Assembly: GCA_036365515.1 (NCBI GenBank)
Contig: CM070873.1
Coordinates: forward strand, 19,607,757-19,671,756
Length of the DNA stretch: 64,000 nt
Direction of reading: 5' to 3'
From: Torymus aiolomorphi
Lineage: Eukaryota; Arthropoda; Insecta; Hymenoptera; Torymidae
Within the stretch, counting starts at the first letter, position 1, and each line of letters starts with the position of its first letter. Of this stretch, positions 44,813-57,043 are shown piece by piece. The position numbers and the translations under genes were made by a program. Below the pieces are notes generated by a model that had not been told where the DNA came from, did no database searches, and saw only the letters and a program-made list of their open reading frames with translations.

Positions 44813-46360
44813 TGGGAGAAGGAGTGACGTCGCCATGGCCATGCCAAAGAAGCCTTTCTCTACGCCCTACGTCTACTCACGAGTGGCGTAGGACTAGTCT
44901 TTCTTCTTCAGGTACGCATCTAAAGTGTTCGTAGTCGGGAGTGCCGATACAGTCGCATGCTCACGCATGCCGACTGCGCGCGTACGTTGCTGTCTCTCTC
45001 TCTCTCTCTCGTTTGTTACGCCGTCGCGTGAATTCGGAAGCCACCTTCTAAGGCTTCCGAGGGGAAATAGCACATCGATTGCTATTGTCCCCATTTTCTG
45101 AAAGCGCCTTGGAGTGTGCGTGTCAACCAACTCCAAGACGTCGCCAAGAGCGTGCGCTGTAAAGCCAGCTCTAGAATCATCGCATTCGTACGATGATCGG
45201 CAGTTCTAGAATCATCGCTTTTACGATGATCAGCCATCTTGTTGTAGCCAAGAGCAACAAGTGGCATTTCTGTTAAGAAGCGTGCGTCGCTGACCAGCTT
45301 CAATCCGCCAAGAGCGTGCGCTGTAAAGCCAGCTCTAGAATCACCGCGTTCGTACGGTGATCGGCAGCCATCTTGTTGGAGTCAAGACCAACAAGTGGCA
45401 ATCTATAGAAGAGCGTGCGTTGTAAACCAGCTCTAGAATCATCGCCATCGTACGATGATCATCTAATCGTTGCCGGCTAGTGCAAAGAGTCGAAACGGGG
45501 TTCACACCTCTCATTTCAAGGAGTACCCGCGTGGCGCCTACGCGCTAGGGGGTCCACGCCAGTCAAGATAAAGAGTACCCGCGTGCGGCGTACACGCTAC
45601 GGGGCTCACACCGGTTAAGACACGGAGTACCCGCGTGCAGCTTGCGCTACGGGGTCTACACCAGTCCATCCAAGGACTACCACAGGAAGCGAACTGATAC
45701 CTCGACTGTCATAATACTTGGACACACGTATCGTTCCAATTTGTTTAAATTAAATTTGCAACTATCGTCTAGTCAATCTAGTACATTTATTACTTTTAAT
45801 GAGAATTTAATGATCTCTATTTAGTCACATTACTTTAATTAAAATTGAGTAAATTTAATTTGAGACTAGCACTATTTAATTTGAGTTTGGGTTTATTATA
45901 AAATTAATTGTAATATTTAACTAGTCTTGTGAAAATTGAATGTAATTTTCGACTTAGCAAATACTTATATTATTGAACCTTGCAGTTTTACTACTGCCTG
46001 CGGATGCAACATCGCGACTCAACTTAGGCTGCTTATCTACATTTGGATACCCTTCCGGATTCAGTTGCTGATTACACGCTGCAGGAGTTGCTGAATTCAA
46101 CACTGGCAGTTACTCCCCTTCGAGCAGTCAACACTGATCAACAGCTGAATCACCGTGGGAACGTTAGCAGTCGCGCAACGTCGCATCTTCAAGCGAATAT
46201 CTCCGTGCATACTATCATAAGTATTATAACCTAGGCTAAGGCTTAATTGTAACAATTTTCACTTATGGTTATTTTACTTTCGAGTTGGTAAACATAGTTC
46301 AAGCAATACTTAGGTTAAATAATCAAATTTGTTACTAGTCTGAATTAACTTGATCTCAAA
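44813..46360 (+). repeat. BEL leader with two tandem-repeat blocks
   Basis: Block 1 (about 45135-45465): repeated AGAGCGTGCG(C/T)TGTAAA and CAGCTCTAGAATCA followed by short palindromes such as ATCATCGCATTCGTACGATG. Block 2 (about 45505-45665): three units with GAGTACCCGCGTG and CTACGGGG, period about 55-60 bp. No long frame; the rest is AT-rich. Confidence 0.75.
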
Positions 46361-49300
46361 ATGGAGGCGTTTCATGCTAAGCAGATGGCACTCCAAGCTA
46401 AAATTACAAACTCCTTTAAAAATTTCAAATCTAAGGGTAAAGATAATATGACGAAAGGTTATGCAAAATCATGTCTAACCGGACTTGAAACTAATTTTAC
46501 GTCGTTTCGGGTAAATCACGAGAAACTTATGCTCGTTGAGGATATTGATCAAGATCATGCCTATTTTACAACTAATCTCTTTGATCTGGTTGAGGATAGT
46601 TTTTACCTCCGCAGAGGAGACTTTCTTGATTACTTAGAAACTTTTGAAACTAGAGATGCTGCTCAAGGATCTTCTAATTCGACTGCTGAGCCAGTGCCTG
46701 CAAGCACTGCTCGATCTACGAACGTTTCGTTTCAATCGTTGCCGAAAGTAGATTTACCAAAGTTTTCGGGGAAATTCTCGGATTGGGAAAATTTTAGAGA
46801 CGCCTTTCGTTCAGTCATACATCGACGTGAAGACTTAACGCCTGTTCTCAAATTGCATTATCTTCGCACTCACCTTACGGGTGAAGCACTTGAGAAAATT
46901 AAATCTCTTCCCATTGCTGGTGATAATTATGAACGTGCATGGACAACTCTAACCGAGTATTACGAAAATCAACGGCGTATTGTTAACTCTCATATCTCGG
47001 AAATCTTCGCAGTCAAATCTATGAAGTCAGATATTTCATCGGAAATCAAACGGATTTATAGCGAAATCTTCAATTCCATAGCTAGTCTGACCTCTCTAAA
47101 TAGAGCGGCTTCTTTAGGTAGTGATTTGATCGTTCACTTTACACTGAATCGTCTTGATTTGAATACGCGAAAAGAATGCGAAAGACACTTAGGTGATAGT
47201 GTCGATCCACCTACAATGGAACAACTTCAAGCTTTTCTTCGAAGCCAAACCCTCACTCTGGAGGCTATCGAGGCAGGTACTAAATCTTCTGCGAACAATA
47301 ATTCAAAAGCACAATCACCTAATACAAAATCTCGAAAACCAGTGCATGACAATGCTCAGTCGGTTTATTCTCATCAGACTTCTCCGACGAACCCTTCAAA
47401 AAAGAAATGTTCTTTTTGCAATCAATCTCATTTCACAAATAGATGTGAACGATTTATCAATAAAACGGTTCCTGAACGAAAGGAATTAATTAAATCTTCA
47501 AACCTTTGTTTCAATTGTCTAGGGAAGCACAACGTTAAAAGTTGTACTTCCACGTACCGATGCTTTGTTTGTAAAGCCAAGCATCACACCATGGTGCACT
47601 CTGACAACTATCAAGCAATCAGTTCGTTACAGACTGATCAGATTGACTCAGCGACCAGCACCTCTAGCCCAAACTGTGGCAATTTCGTCATTTCTAAAGA
47701 CGATCAATCTGCTCTTCAAGCAGTCTCCCTCAATAGTGGAGAAAGTACTAAATGTACAGGAGTACTTTTAGCTACCGCTAGGGTTAACGCCCTTGGTCCT
47801 AACGGAACCAAAATTCTAGTTCGTGCGCTGATTGATCCTGGATCCCAAATCTCAATTGTTACACAAGCTATGTGTAACTTGCTTTCTCTAAACTGTAGAA
47901 CCAGTCATACGCACATCCAAGGTATAGGTGAAAAGACAGCTGCTGTCTCTTCTAAAGTAGCCCGTCTTACTATACAACCGCATTTCAATTCAACTTTCTC
48001 TTTGGAAGTTGATGGCATTGTTTTGCCAAAACTCTCATCGTATAAGCCTCCCGTCGTAGGGGGTAATACAAATTTCGAATACTTAAGAGGGCTGCAACTA
48101 GCTGACCCCAAGTATCTCGAACCTTCACGTATCGATATTCTACTCGGTGCAAGCGCTTATGCGCAAATCATTGAAAATCAAATAGTTAAGGGCCAAAGTC
48201 TTCAGCCGATAGCACTTAGATCCAAACTTGGATGGCTCTTGACAGGTAATCTCTCTTCTTCAACGCCAGAAATAGGGCTAGACTCAATATCTCTTCATTG
48301 TTCGAACAACTGCGAGCATGAAGCCAAACTATTCGAGCTCGTACAAGATTTTTGGAGGGCGGAGGAAATACCTGTCGACAAAAAATCTTACTCGCCTGAC
48401 GAACAAGCATGCGAGGACTTCTATCAAAAAACAGCTCGTCAAGATGAAACAGGGCAATATATAGTAAGCCTACCCTGGAAAAGTCGAGACCAGTTGAGAT
48501 CTGCTCATCCCGAGAGCTCTCATTCTGCTGCATTACGCGCACTCAATCGTCTCAAAGCAAACTTCGCCAAGGACAAAACACTCAAAATAGCTTATAATGA
48601 TTTCATGAAAGAGTACATTGACCTTGGTCATATGTCACTCTCCACAAAATTTGATCCATCTTCTAACAAGTCTCAAGCCTTCTTACCACATCACGGTGTG
48701 TGCAAAGAAACCAGTACGACAACCAAGTTACGTACAGTGTTTAATGGCTCGAGTAAGTCTAAATCAGGTGTTTCGGTCAATGATCTTCTTCACATTGGAC
48801 CTAATCTTCTTCAAAGTCCCGTCGCTTTGATCTGTGCCTGGCGCAGGTATAAGATCGCTCTATCAACTGACGTGGAGAAAATGTTCAGGCAGATCGGTGT
48901 CGAACAATGTGATCAACCCTTTCAGTCGATTTTATGGCGTTTTGACAAGAGTGAACCCATTCAAACCTATCGATTGACCACAGTGACGTATGTTTTGGCC
49001 TGTTCGCCATTTCTAGCCATACGAACTCTTCTGAGATTAGCAGAAGACTATGGTAAAACTTTTCCGATCGCAGCTGAAGCTGTTCGCACAGAAATGTATT
49101 CTGATAATGTGCTTTCAGGTGCACATTCATTGGACGAGGCTTGGAAAAAACAAGATGAGTTAATTCAACTCTTTAAACAAGGTCATCTCAATCTTCGAAA
49201 ATGGACATCAAATAATACTGAAGTTCTCTCTTATCTACCCTCGAACATGTTAGCTGCAGATTCCATTACATTATTTGCCTCAGATATATCTGTACCAATT

Positions 49301-51748
49301 CTAGGTATAGGCTGGCATCCTAATACTGATTGCTTTAGCTTTCACATCGTAGAAGAGCCAATCGAATTGCCCTTCTCGACACGCTCTGTTCTTTCAAGAA
49401 TAGCTCGTCTTTTTGATCCTATGGGGTGGTTGGCCCCCATAGTCATTACCGCTAAAATCATCATGCAATCCTTATGGCTACTTAAAGTTGGCTGGGATGA
49501 GGAACTTCCTATCGATATCTCAAATCGGTGGCAGACTTGGTTGCAAGATCTTCATTCTATTAGTCAGATTAAAATCCCTCGCTGGAGTGGATACACGCCA
49601 CAATGCGAACTTCTTGAAATCCACGGATTCGCAGACGCATCTAAGTTTGCATATGGTGCTGTAGTCTATCTGCGCTTAATACAGACACAAGAAGCGATCG
49701 TCACCCTTCAAGTGGCTAAGACGCGAGTAGCTCCGCTTAAAACACTAAGCATACCTCGCTTAGAACTTTGCGCTGCGTTGCTACTTGCTCTTCTGGTGAA
49801 AACTTTTGTCGAATCATTTCCAATTAAGGTTGAGAGTATTCATCTATGGTCAGACTCAGCAGACGTACTATTTTGGCTGAAAGACCACCCGTGAAGATGG
49901 GGTGTATTTGTAGCTAACAGGTGTTCGGAAATTCACACTCTATTACCTGACGCATATTGGCATCATGTGCGTTCTGCTGACAGCCCCGCCGATGTCATAT
50001 CTCGAGGAATTGAGCCTTCAAAACTAGCTTCGCATCGCTTATGGTGGCAAGGCCCCGGCTGGCTCTCAGATAATCATGAACCTTGGTCGAGGTCTCATGA
50101 CGAGCTCAATTTCAACGTGAATAGCCTCAATCTTCAGACTAGTTATACTCTAGTCGCTAGTAAGAACACTCCAAATTCGGTGGAGAATACTCCAGAAGTT
50201 TGGAGTCTTATTAGTGAGTACTCTTCATTAGATAAATTATTACGAATAGCGTCTTACTGCTTTCGATTCATTAATCGAGTCAGCTCGAAAATACAGCGTA
50301 CGACGTCGTCTAATTTAGGCGTTAGTGTTCCTTCTGTCTTTCAATCCCTACTACGCCATCACACTCCGACTTCTGAGGAAATTAGTGCTAGTGAGATTGG
50401 AAACACCAAACTTTGTTTGATCCACCTAATTCAAACTGCTTACTTTAAGGCTGAACTTCAACAATTAGTTAGGCAAGGTAAACTTTCGACTAAAAGCCCT
50501 TTGTTATCGCTAAACCCCTTGATTCAAGATCATTTACTCAAGGTGGGCGGTCGTCTTTCTCACTCACTTCTCGGAGAAGATGCTAAGCATCCCCTTATCC
50601 TTCCAGCTGATTGTCACTTTACAACTTTATTAATAAGAGATGCTCTTCAGCGCACTCTTCATGGTGGTGTTCAATTAACCCTTGCAACACTCAGACGTCA
50701 GTACTGGATAGTGAAAGGTCGACCCGCAGTCAAGAAAGTCATCAGAACTTGCCTAGCATGCTCACGCCCTACCGCCCGTGTGCCAACTCAACTAATGGGT
50801 GAGTTGCCAAAGGCTCGAGTACGCCCTTCCCCGCCTTTCGAGGGCTCTGGTGTCGATTACGCCGGCCCCATTCAGCTTCGTCTCACTAAGACTAGGGGAA
50901 AGGGAACCATGAAAGGTTATATTGCGATTTTTGTCTGCATGGCTACACGAGCTGTACACATCGAGGTAGTTGAGGACTACACTAGTGAAGCGTTCATCGC
51001 TGCTTTCCACCGATTCACCGCTCGTAGAGGTCATTGCAAAAACCTATACTCTGACCAATGTACGAACTTCGTAGGTGCAGATGCTCTGTTAAAACAGATG
51101 GTTAGCTCTTCTGCTTCTTACTCAACTCAAATTGTAAATTCTCTTGCCAAGGAAGGCACGTCTTGGATTTTCAACCCTCCAAGTGCACCCCATTTTGGAG
51201 GTATTTGGGAAGCAGCAGTTAAGTCAGCGAAACATCATCTGCGTCGAGTCATTGGAGAGCAAATTCTCACCTTTTCTGAACTCGCCACACTCATGTGCCG
51301 GGTCGAGGCCTGCCTCAACTCGAGACCTTTAACTGCTCTCACCGACGATCCAACTGACCTTGATTTCCTATCACCTTCACATTTTCTTATACAACGCTCA
51401 TCATTTTTAGTTCCGGAAGAAGATGTCAAGGAAGTCAACATCACACCTGGAAAGCGCTGGCTCCTAATTAGCCAGCTGGCCCAACACTTCTGGCATCGAT
51501 GGTCGCAGGAATATCTCACTTCTCTTCTGGTCCGTCAAAAGTGGAGGCAACAGCAGGTTCCTATAGCGGTGGGCGATCTCGTGCTCATAAGAAATGATCT
51601 CACTCCGCCAGCCAAGTGGCCGCTGACCCGTGTCATCGCCATCCATCCAGGGAAGGATGGTATCTCCCGCGTGGTGGATCTTCGCACCGCTAACACAACT
51701 CTTCGTCGCCCCATCACCAAGGTCGTTCTCCTCCAGCCTTCCACCTGA
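46361..51748 (+). pseudogene. BEL/Pao gag-pol polyprotein, one in-frame stop
   Basis: The single frame of 1796 codons is broken only by TGA at 49892-49894. Domains in order: gag with FSGKFSDWENFRDAFRSVIH (about residue 132); zinc knuckles CSFCNQSHFTNRC and CFNCLGKHNVKSC; aspartic protease with LIDPGSQISIV (about 490); RT with STDVEKMFRQI and MYSDNVLSG (about 911; the expected YVDD box reads YSDN); RNase H with IHGFADASKFAYG (about 1086) and LWSDSADV; integrase with HHCC zinc domain, VDYAGPI, YSDQCTNFVGA and FGGIWEAAVKSAK (D, D, E present). The order is BEL-type. The altered RT box and the stop make it inactive. Confidence 0.93.
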
Positions 51749-51768
51749 GATCCGTTCGCCAGTCTGGC

Positions 51769-51782
51769 GAAGGTGGGCGGAA
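51769..51782 (+). other. BEL polypurine tract
   Basis: GAAGGTGGGCGGAA just before the 3' LTR. Confidence 0.7.
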
Positions 51783-52114
51783 TGTTGGCGATCCAACGCC
51801 TCAAACAGAGGAGACGCTGACGTCATCACGCCTTATAAGGCAATATACGGCTCGAGCAAGAGCGCAGCCAATCAGCGCTCTCCACGCGGTCCTCTCTCAC
51901 CGCCCCTCCTTCAACAAAGACACACCGACGGCACTTCGTAGCGCCGGCCGGCTCCTCAGTTCACGCGCGACGGCCAGAGAGAGAACGGCAACCCATGTAC
52001 GCCTGCTACGGCACAACGGACAAAGACAATAAAACCAACTTATCTCCACACGAAACGCCTTCAATTATTGAACCTCTCCAGTCCACGATCCACCCACATT
52101 CACAACACAAAACA
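51783..52114 (+). repeat. BEL 3' LTR
   Basis: 332 bp. Shares its first about 200 bp with the 5' LTR, then diverges, with AATAAAA and GAACCTCTCCAGTCCACGAT islands in common. Confidence 0.85.
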
Positions 52115-52290
52115 GTTTCCTTCTCCCGAACGCGACTCTTCACGCACGGCGCGACAGCAGTCATTGTTTGTCTCATAGAGACAAAAGGACCTTTCCTCGC
52201 GACCCGGTTATTATCACTCTCATACCTTTTGTGTTTGCCACCTCCTGGGCCTCCCGGCTCGGCACAGTCAAACGTTCTGGGTCCACAACC
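52115..52290 (-). other. Copia leader with primer binding site
   Basis: On the minus strand GGTTGTGGACCCAGAACG (52290-52273) starts directly at the LTR end. It matches the form of the Drosophila copia primer site (GGTTATGGGCCCAG), which uses an internal fragment of initiator tRNA-Met. Confidence 0.7.
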
Positions 52291-52545
52291 TGTTGGGATA
52301 TTGGTTGAGGATGAGGCAAAATAACGAGTCACACACTTGAAGTTTAACGTTCAGTTTATTGAATAAGCTTTCGATCGTTCTCTCTCTCTCTCTCTCTCAT
52401 TCGCACGTCCGTTCAAGTCCAGCGCTCAGGGAGAAGTGGCGCTCCCGGAGATAGCCGCACGCAGTGAGACGAGGAGGGGGCTCCCTTCACTCACACATAC
52501 AGACACTCATATACACACACGCGGGAAGCGCGCATACTTCCAACA
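52291..52545 (-). repeat. Copia 5' LTR
   Basis: 255 bp. On the minus strand it begins TGTTGGAAGTATGCGCGC and ends ATCCCAACA, the short inverted ends TGTTGG/CCAACA of copia LTRs. AATAAA (minus) at 52355-52360. A CT run (plus) near 52380. No second copy seen at the left end of the element. Confidence 0.75.
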
Positions 52546-53009
52546 TTCACATTCTAAGAAATCGGAATAATGTAAATTTAATGATAAAGTCAAGTAAATT
52601 AGATAACATTTATCATTCTTTATTAATTTAAGTGAGAATGGAAAGTTGGAGAGGGGAAAGTGGATGGTAGTGGAAGTAACAGAAAAGAAGGGGGTATACA
52701 AGGAGGTGTATCGTGGGTTTCATTTCAGTCCCTGAGGAGAAGCCGCAGCGGGCTCGAAACGTTGGGCAATTTGGTGGTGGGGGGCAGTCAGATCGTCCTT
52801 TGCTAACAAAGTTTTTTTATGTGCTTGAAATTCCGAACGTTCACAGTGAACGAAAATATTAAAATTTGCGATTTACATTATAACCGGTTTAAAACCATAA
52901 ATCATGGTAGGAATGGACCAAAAACCGTGTAAAAACTAATTTAGCACTTCGCCACCCCCCATAAACCACCCCCAAAACCACCCTTACAGACAAGTCAATT
53001 TTCCCATAG
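52546..53009. other. Spacer between copia LTR and 153-bp satellite
   Basis: AT-rich, then GC-richer near 52700-52800 with a hammerhead candidate. No coding frame. Diverged satellite-like sequence begins at about 53010. Confidence 0.5.
52722..52768 (+). ncRNA. Hammerhead ribozyme candidate
   Basis: CTGAGGA (52732-52738) fits the CUGANGA core; stem II GA(A)GCC / GGCTC with a bulged A and loop GCAGCG; then GAAAC (52756-52760) and GTT (52761-52763). Stem I GTCC / GGGC forms four pairs including one G-U. Stem III is two pairs (AC/GT), as in minimal hammerheads of Penelope-like elements. No RT gene is adjacent, so it may be a relic arm. Confidence 0.6.
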
Positions 53010-53600
53010 CGACACACACGAAAACTAAAATTCCCAGAGTCGCAATAACTTCGCTAGAAAAAATTTTGCAACTGGTACTTGAAGGAAAGGTCCCACACGA
53101 CCTAAAAAAAAATTATGAAGGAAATCACTTTTACGGAAAACCCCTTCACGGCGATATACAGTGTCAGGGTTCCTACAATTTTTAATCCATGAAATTCCCG
53201 GATTTTTCCCGGATTTCCAGGTGTAAAATAGAAAAATATCCAGGATTATTTAATGGATTAAAATGTTCAATTGATCCTTATATTTATTGTGTGTGGGTGT
53301 ATGTGTGTGCGTATCAAATCAGCTTAGAGATCATATTATTTCAAAAATTTTTATTTGTAAAAAGATTACAATCAATTTACACCAAAATATTAATTGCATC
53401 AATTTTTTGTTATAAAATTGTCAAATAACAACTTAAATTAAAATCTCTCGGTTATTAAATTTTTAGTAAACATAACGTGTCTTCTTTTATTATATTATTT
53501 TGTTATTAAAGTCATGTCATAACTTATATCATTTATTTTTTCTAAATGCTAAGAACTTAATTAATCTAAATCTTTCAAAAACTTATATAAAACTAATATT

Positions 53601-55896
53601 TTACTGTTTTTTTAAATCGCAAATCTCATCTTCAAGTCTTTGGATTTCTCTTGCACTTACTTCAGCTAACTTCTTTCTTTGGCTTTCCAAATCATCAATT
53701 ATTTTCTTTTTTCTTTTTTTCTCATCTTCTTCAGATGACTGTTTTAGTCTGGTTTCTCTTTGCTTCTTGAGATCTTCTTCCCATAAACTTCTTGAATTTC
53801 TAACAGCATGTATCATGCTTTTACAAATTTGAATATTTTCAATACCACCACAATCGTGAACAGCGTGCCAAACGTGCCTTATAGCTACGAGTGATTTCTC
53901 TTTTTGATTGTCAAATAAGCATTGTTTGTTGATAGAAAAACCACGTTCGGGGTAGCATTGCTGTGATATAAAACAAATATCATTTGTAAAATTTTTGCTA
54001 AATCTTGAGAACAATCATACTGGTCTATTGATTTCATCCAAAAATCGTCAAGGCGATCAGTTTTCCGACTAAAATTTTGTGCAGCTTTTTCAAATTTAGG
54101 GTTTTCAATTAACTGCTTGAAATCTCTTTCAACTTTATCAGCATCTAATCCGCTGATTCTGTTGCATTCAACAAATACGCCTAATGCTTTAGTTAGTCGA
54201 GAAGTACTGATCTTTTTGTTTCTTAAAATTAGTGCAGGATCAAAGAAACTTAAATATCTAACCAAAGGATACTTAATAGGTGATTTTTCCAATATCTTTT
54301 GAACAATAGTTTTCAAGATAATGCGACAGCCTCTTTGAAACTTCTGATGACTTTCTTGACTTAAACCTTTACAACTACGAAGAGCAGCTCTAGTTTTATG
54401 TCCTATATTTATTTTGCCTAACTTAAGTAAATTTTCTTCTTTATTTAAATCAATTTTCCAATAATCAGTCTCCTTTAGAATAACCTCTTGCTCAACAAAT
54501 CTTTCTAATAAATTTTTAACAAGAATTTTAAGGTCTGTATAAAGAAATGGCATCATTGGCTTTTCATCTTGAAATTCTTTTAAGAATATTTCTACATCGC
54601 CAGCGATAGTAGCAAAAAAAGCTAATTTAGCTTTCAATAATTTGTCTGTCAAATGTTGCACCATAATTACAAAATTTTTATTTGTTTTCACATTAACTTT
54701 TGATTTATCTTTGGTATTTTCTATTTCTTCTTTATATTTATATAAACTATCAAGTTCACGTTCAGCTTTTTCAGCTGCTATTAAATTTTCAACCCATCTA
54801 GTTGGACAAAATTTGTGCGGCCCGCTTGAGCCTGTGTATTTCATGTAATCGCCTCTCCGACCTGACGAATGATTAAATAAATAGTAAATAGCTTTTAAGA
54901 ACTCTGAAATCTCCCATTGACTAGCAATAAAGCCATTTTTGAAAGCATTATGAATTGTATGTAAACCACAGGATCCAAGTTGAAATAATTTAGATTTACC
55001 GTCTGTCTCCTTACTTAAATCTTTTTGAAAATCTTCAAAAAATTTGAAGTTTACGTTTGGTCCATCCATCGAGATCTGAGTTAGATTTTCAATATCTAGC
55101 GTTTTAAGTTGATTTTTAAATTCAGCAAGTAAATCGGAAGCTTTTGTGTGCGTAAGAAAGGCTGATCCCAAATATTTATTCTCAACTTGTTGAATATCTT
55201 TATTCCAAAATTTGACATGTATATCCATTTGCTCTTTTTTGTAATTTTATTAAAACATTCATCAAATGAAACAGCATAAGTATCACTACTTAAAATTCTA
55301 TTTATAGTATTTTTCGAAAAATATGGTCCTAAGCCATAATATATCGTGTAAGCAATTTTATCACTACCTAAATGTATTTTATTAACGAAATCTTCATTAA
55401 AAGATTTTACCATTAGTTTAATTGCTGTGGCACATTTAGCACCTACATTAAATGATAAATGATTATACACCACCGTAAGTACCCAGATAATTTCAGACTT
55501 AGTAAATTCGTCCTTTGCAAGGAAAGGCAGGATATTCTGTGAATGAGTTAGTCGCTGAAATGTAGAATCACTTGTTTTACTTATATCTTGTAAATTAGAC
55601 GTAGCTCCTGCGACTAGATTAGTAGATATATTATCTAGATTATCATTTTTATCTTTAGATAAAAAATAACATCCAATATTTGCTTGTTTTTTATGAATTT
55701 CTTGTTTTTCGACATGTTTTAAACCTTTTGCATGGCTTTTAACGGCGGTTATGCCCATATTACTTAAATCAAACGATTTAGAACAAAAGGAACAATAAGC
55801 TTTATACTTGCTTTCTTGCGAAGGTCGAAGCCATGCTTCAAATAATTTATCTTTAGTCCACTCGATATTAAAGGCCCTATTATTGCCTACTGACAT
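53601..55896 (-). pseudogene. hAT-like transposase with BED-type zinc finger, frameshifted
   Basis: N-terminal frame (55096-55896): ATG at 55896, YCSFCSKSFDLSNMGITAVK then KSHAKGLKHVEK, a C-x2-C ... H-x5-H finger of BED type, then the start of the catalytic domain with SFDECFNK. Central frame (53885-55228): QISMDGPNVNFKFF, LGSCGLHTIHNAF and CPTRWVENL, the usual hAT-like core. C-terminal frame (53601-54014): CYPERGFSINKQCL and a Lys/Glu-rich coiled coil. Two frameshifts, near 55225 and 53945, so probably only recently inactivated. Confidence 0.82.
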
Positions 55897-57043
55897 TTTG
55901 CTTTTTATTAAAATAACTTAATAGATAATATCACAATAAATTGAGTGACTACATTTGATTAGTTAACCTACAATCATATAAGAAAATTAATTTCAATTGA
56001 ACCGTAATAAAAAACGCGCACTTATAAATAATTTTACTTACCCATTTCAATAAAAATTACCGCCAAACATTTAAACAAAGTACTAATTTATTACTATGTA
56101 CCATTTTGGTGGATCAATGCTTCGAGATTCTATTACTGCAAGAAATTTTTGTATGTGTAATTTCTATCAAAGAAATCAACCTATTGAAAAAAAAAATATT
56201 TAACGTCAAAATAAATACATAAAAATATTTAAAATATGCAAAATAATATGATAAATAAATGTATTTATATTAATTGAAACAAAAATTAATTTTATAGAAA
56301 ATCATTAGGAATGATAAAGATTACGAAATCCAAATAATACCAATAAGAATAAACAACTTATTACGTTTATTGAAGTTAAAAAAAAGTAATAATAAAATAT
56401 AGTTCTATTTAATAAAAAATAAATGAAAGGACATTAAAACGCGATATTATTGTAAAAAATATTGCATTCAAGAAAAACTCGTAAAAACGGATACAAGTAA
56501 GAGTATTTAATTGAGGTTATATGATGGTTAAGTCATTATTAGTACATAATTTCTTTTTATACGGATTTTGCATAATTATATTATACATGCACGAATAACG
56601 CAAATATTTATGAATAATAAGAAAAATTCCTAACCTCTAACTTTCACTGAGACTTTTCAAGTCTAAAGAAAGATTACCAAGTATCCGAAATCAAATTCAC
56701 TTCAGATCAGCTCCGCATACAGCTAACGATGAATTCACATAAACAGAAGAAGTAAAGCAGTGCCGCTTGCCAGAGAGAGTATAGCCACTACAAGTTCAAA
56801 ACACGGGAGCCGGCCGGTGACCTAGCGTGTTGGGGCGCGCTCTTTGTTTACAAGAAATACTTATACGGGACACGGCAATCACGACACGACTAATAGAGAC
56901 GTGCGAGTGCGACTGAGCACGCAACGTCGCAACCATGCGGTGCCTGTGCGTAGCGACCTCTCTGCGCAGGCTGCACTATGTAACATTATTTTTGTCTGTA
57001 TATGTACGAAACCGCACACACACATTCATACAAAAACTACATT
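55897..57043. other. hAT non-coding region
   Basis: AT-rich to about 56700, then GC-richer DNA to 57000. Promoter side of the minus-strand transposase; no other gene supported. Confidence 0.5.

Larger units (their letters stand above)
44460..52114 (+). mobile_element. BEL/Pao LTR retrotransposon inside copia leader
   Basis: LTRs start TGTTGGCGATCC at 44460 and 51783 and end in AACA. The flanks GTTTT (44455-44459) and GTTTC (52115-52119) may be a 5-bp duplication with one change. Inside: primer region, a long leader with tandem repeats, one gag-pol frame with a single stop, and a polypurine tract. Length 7.65 kb. Confidence 0.92.
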
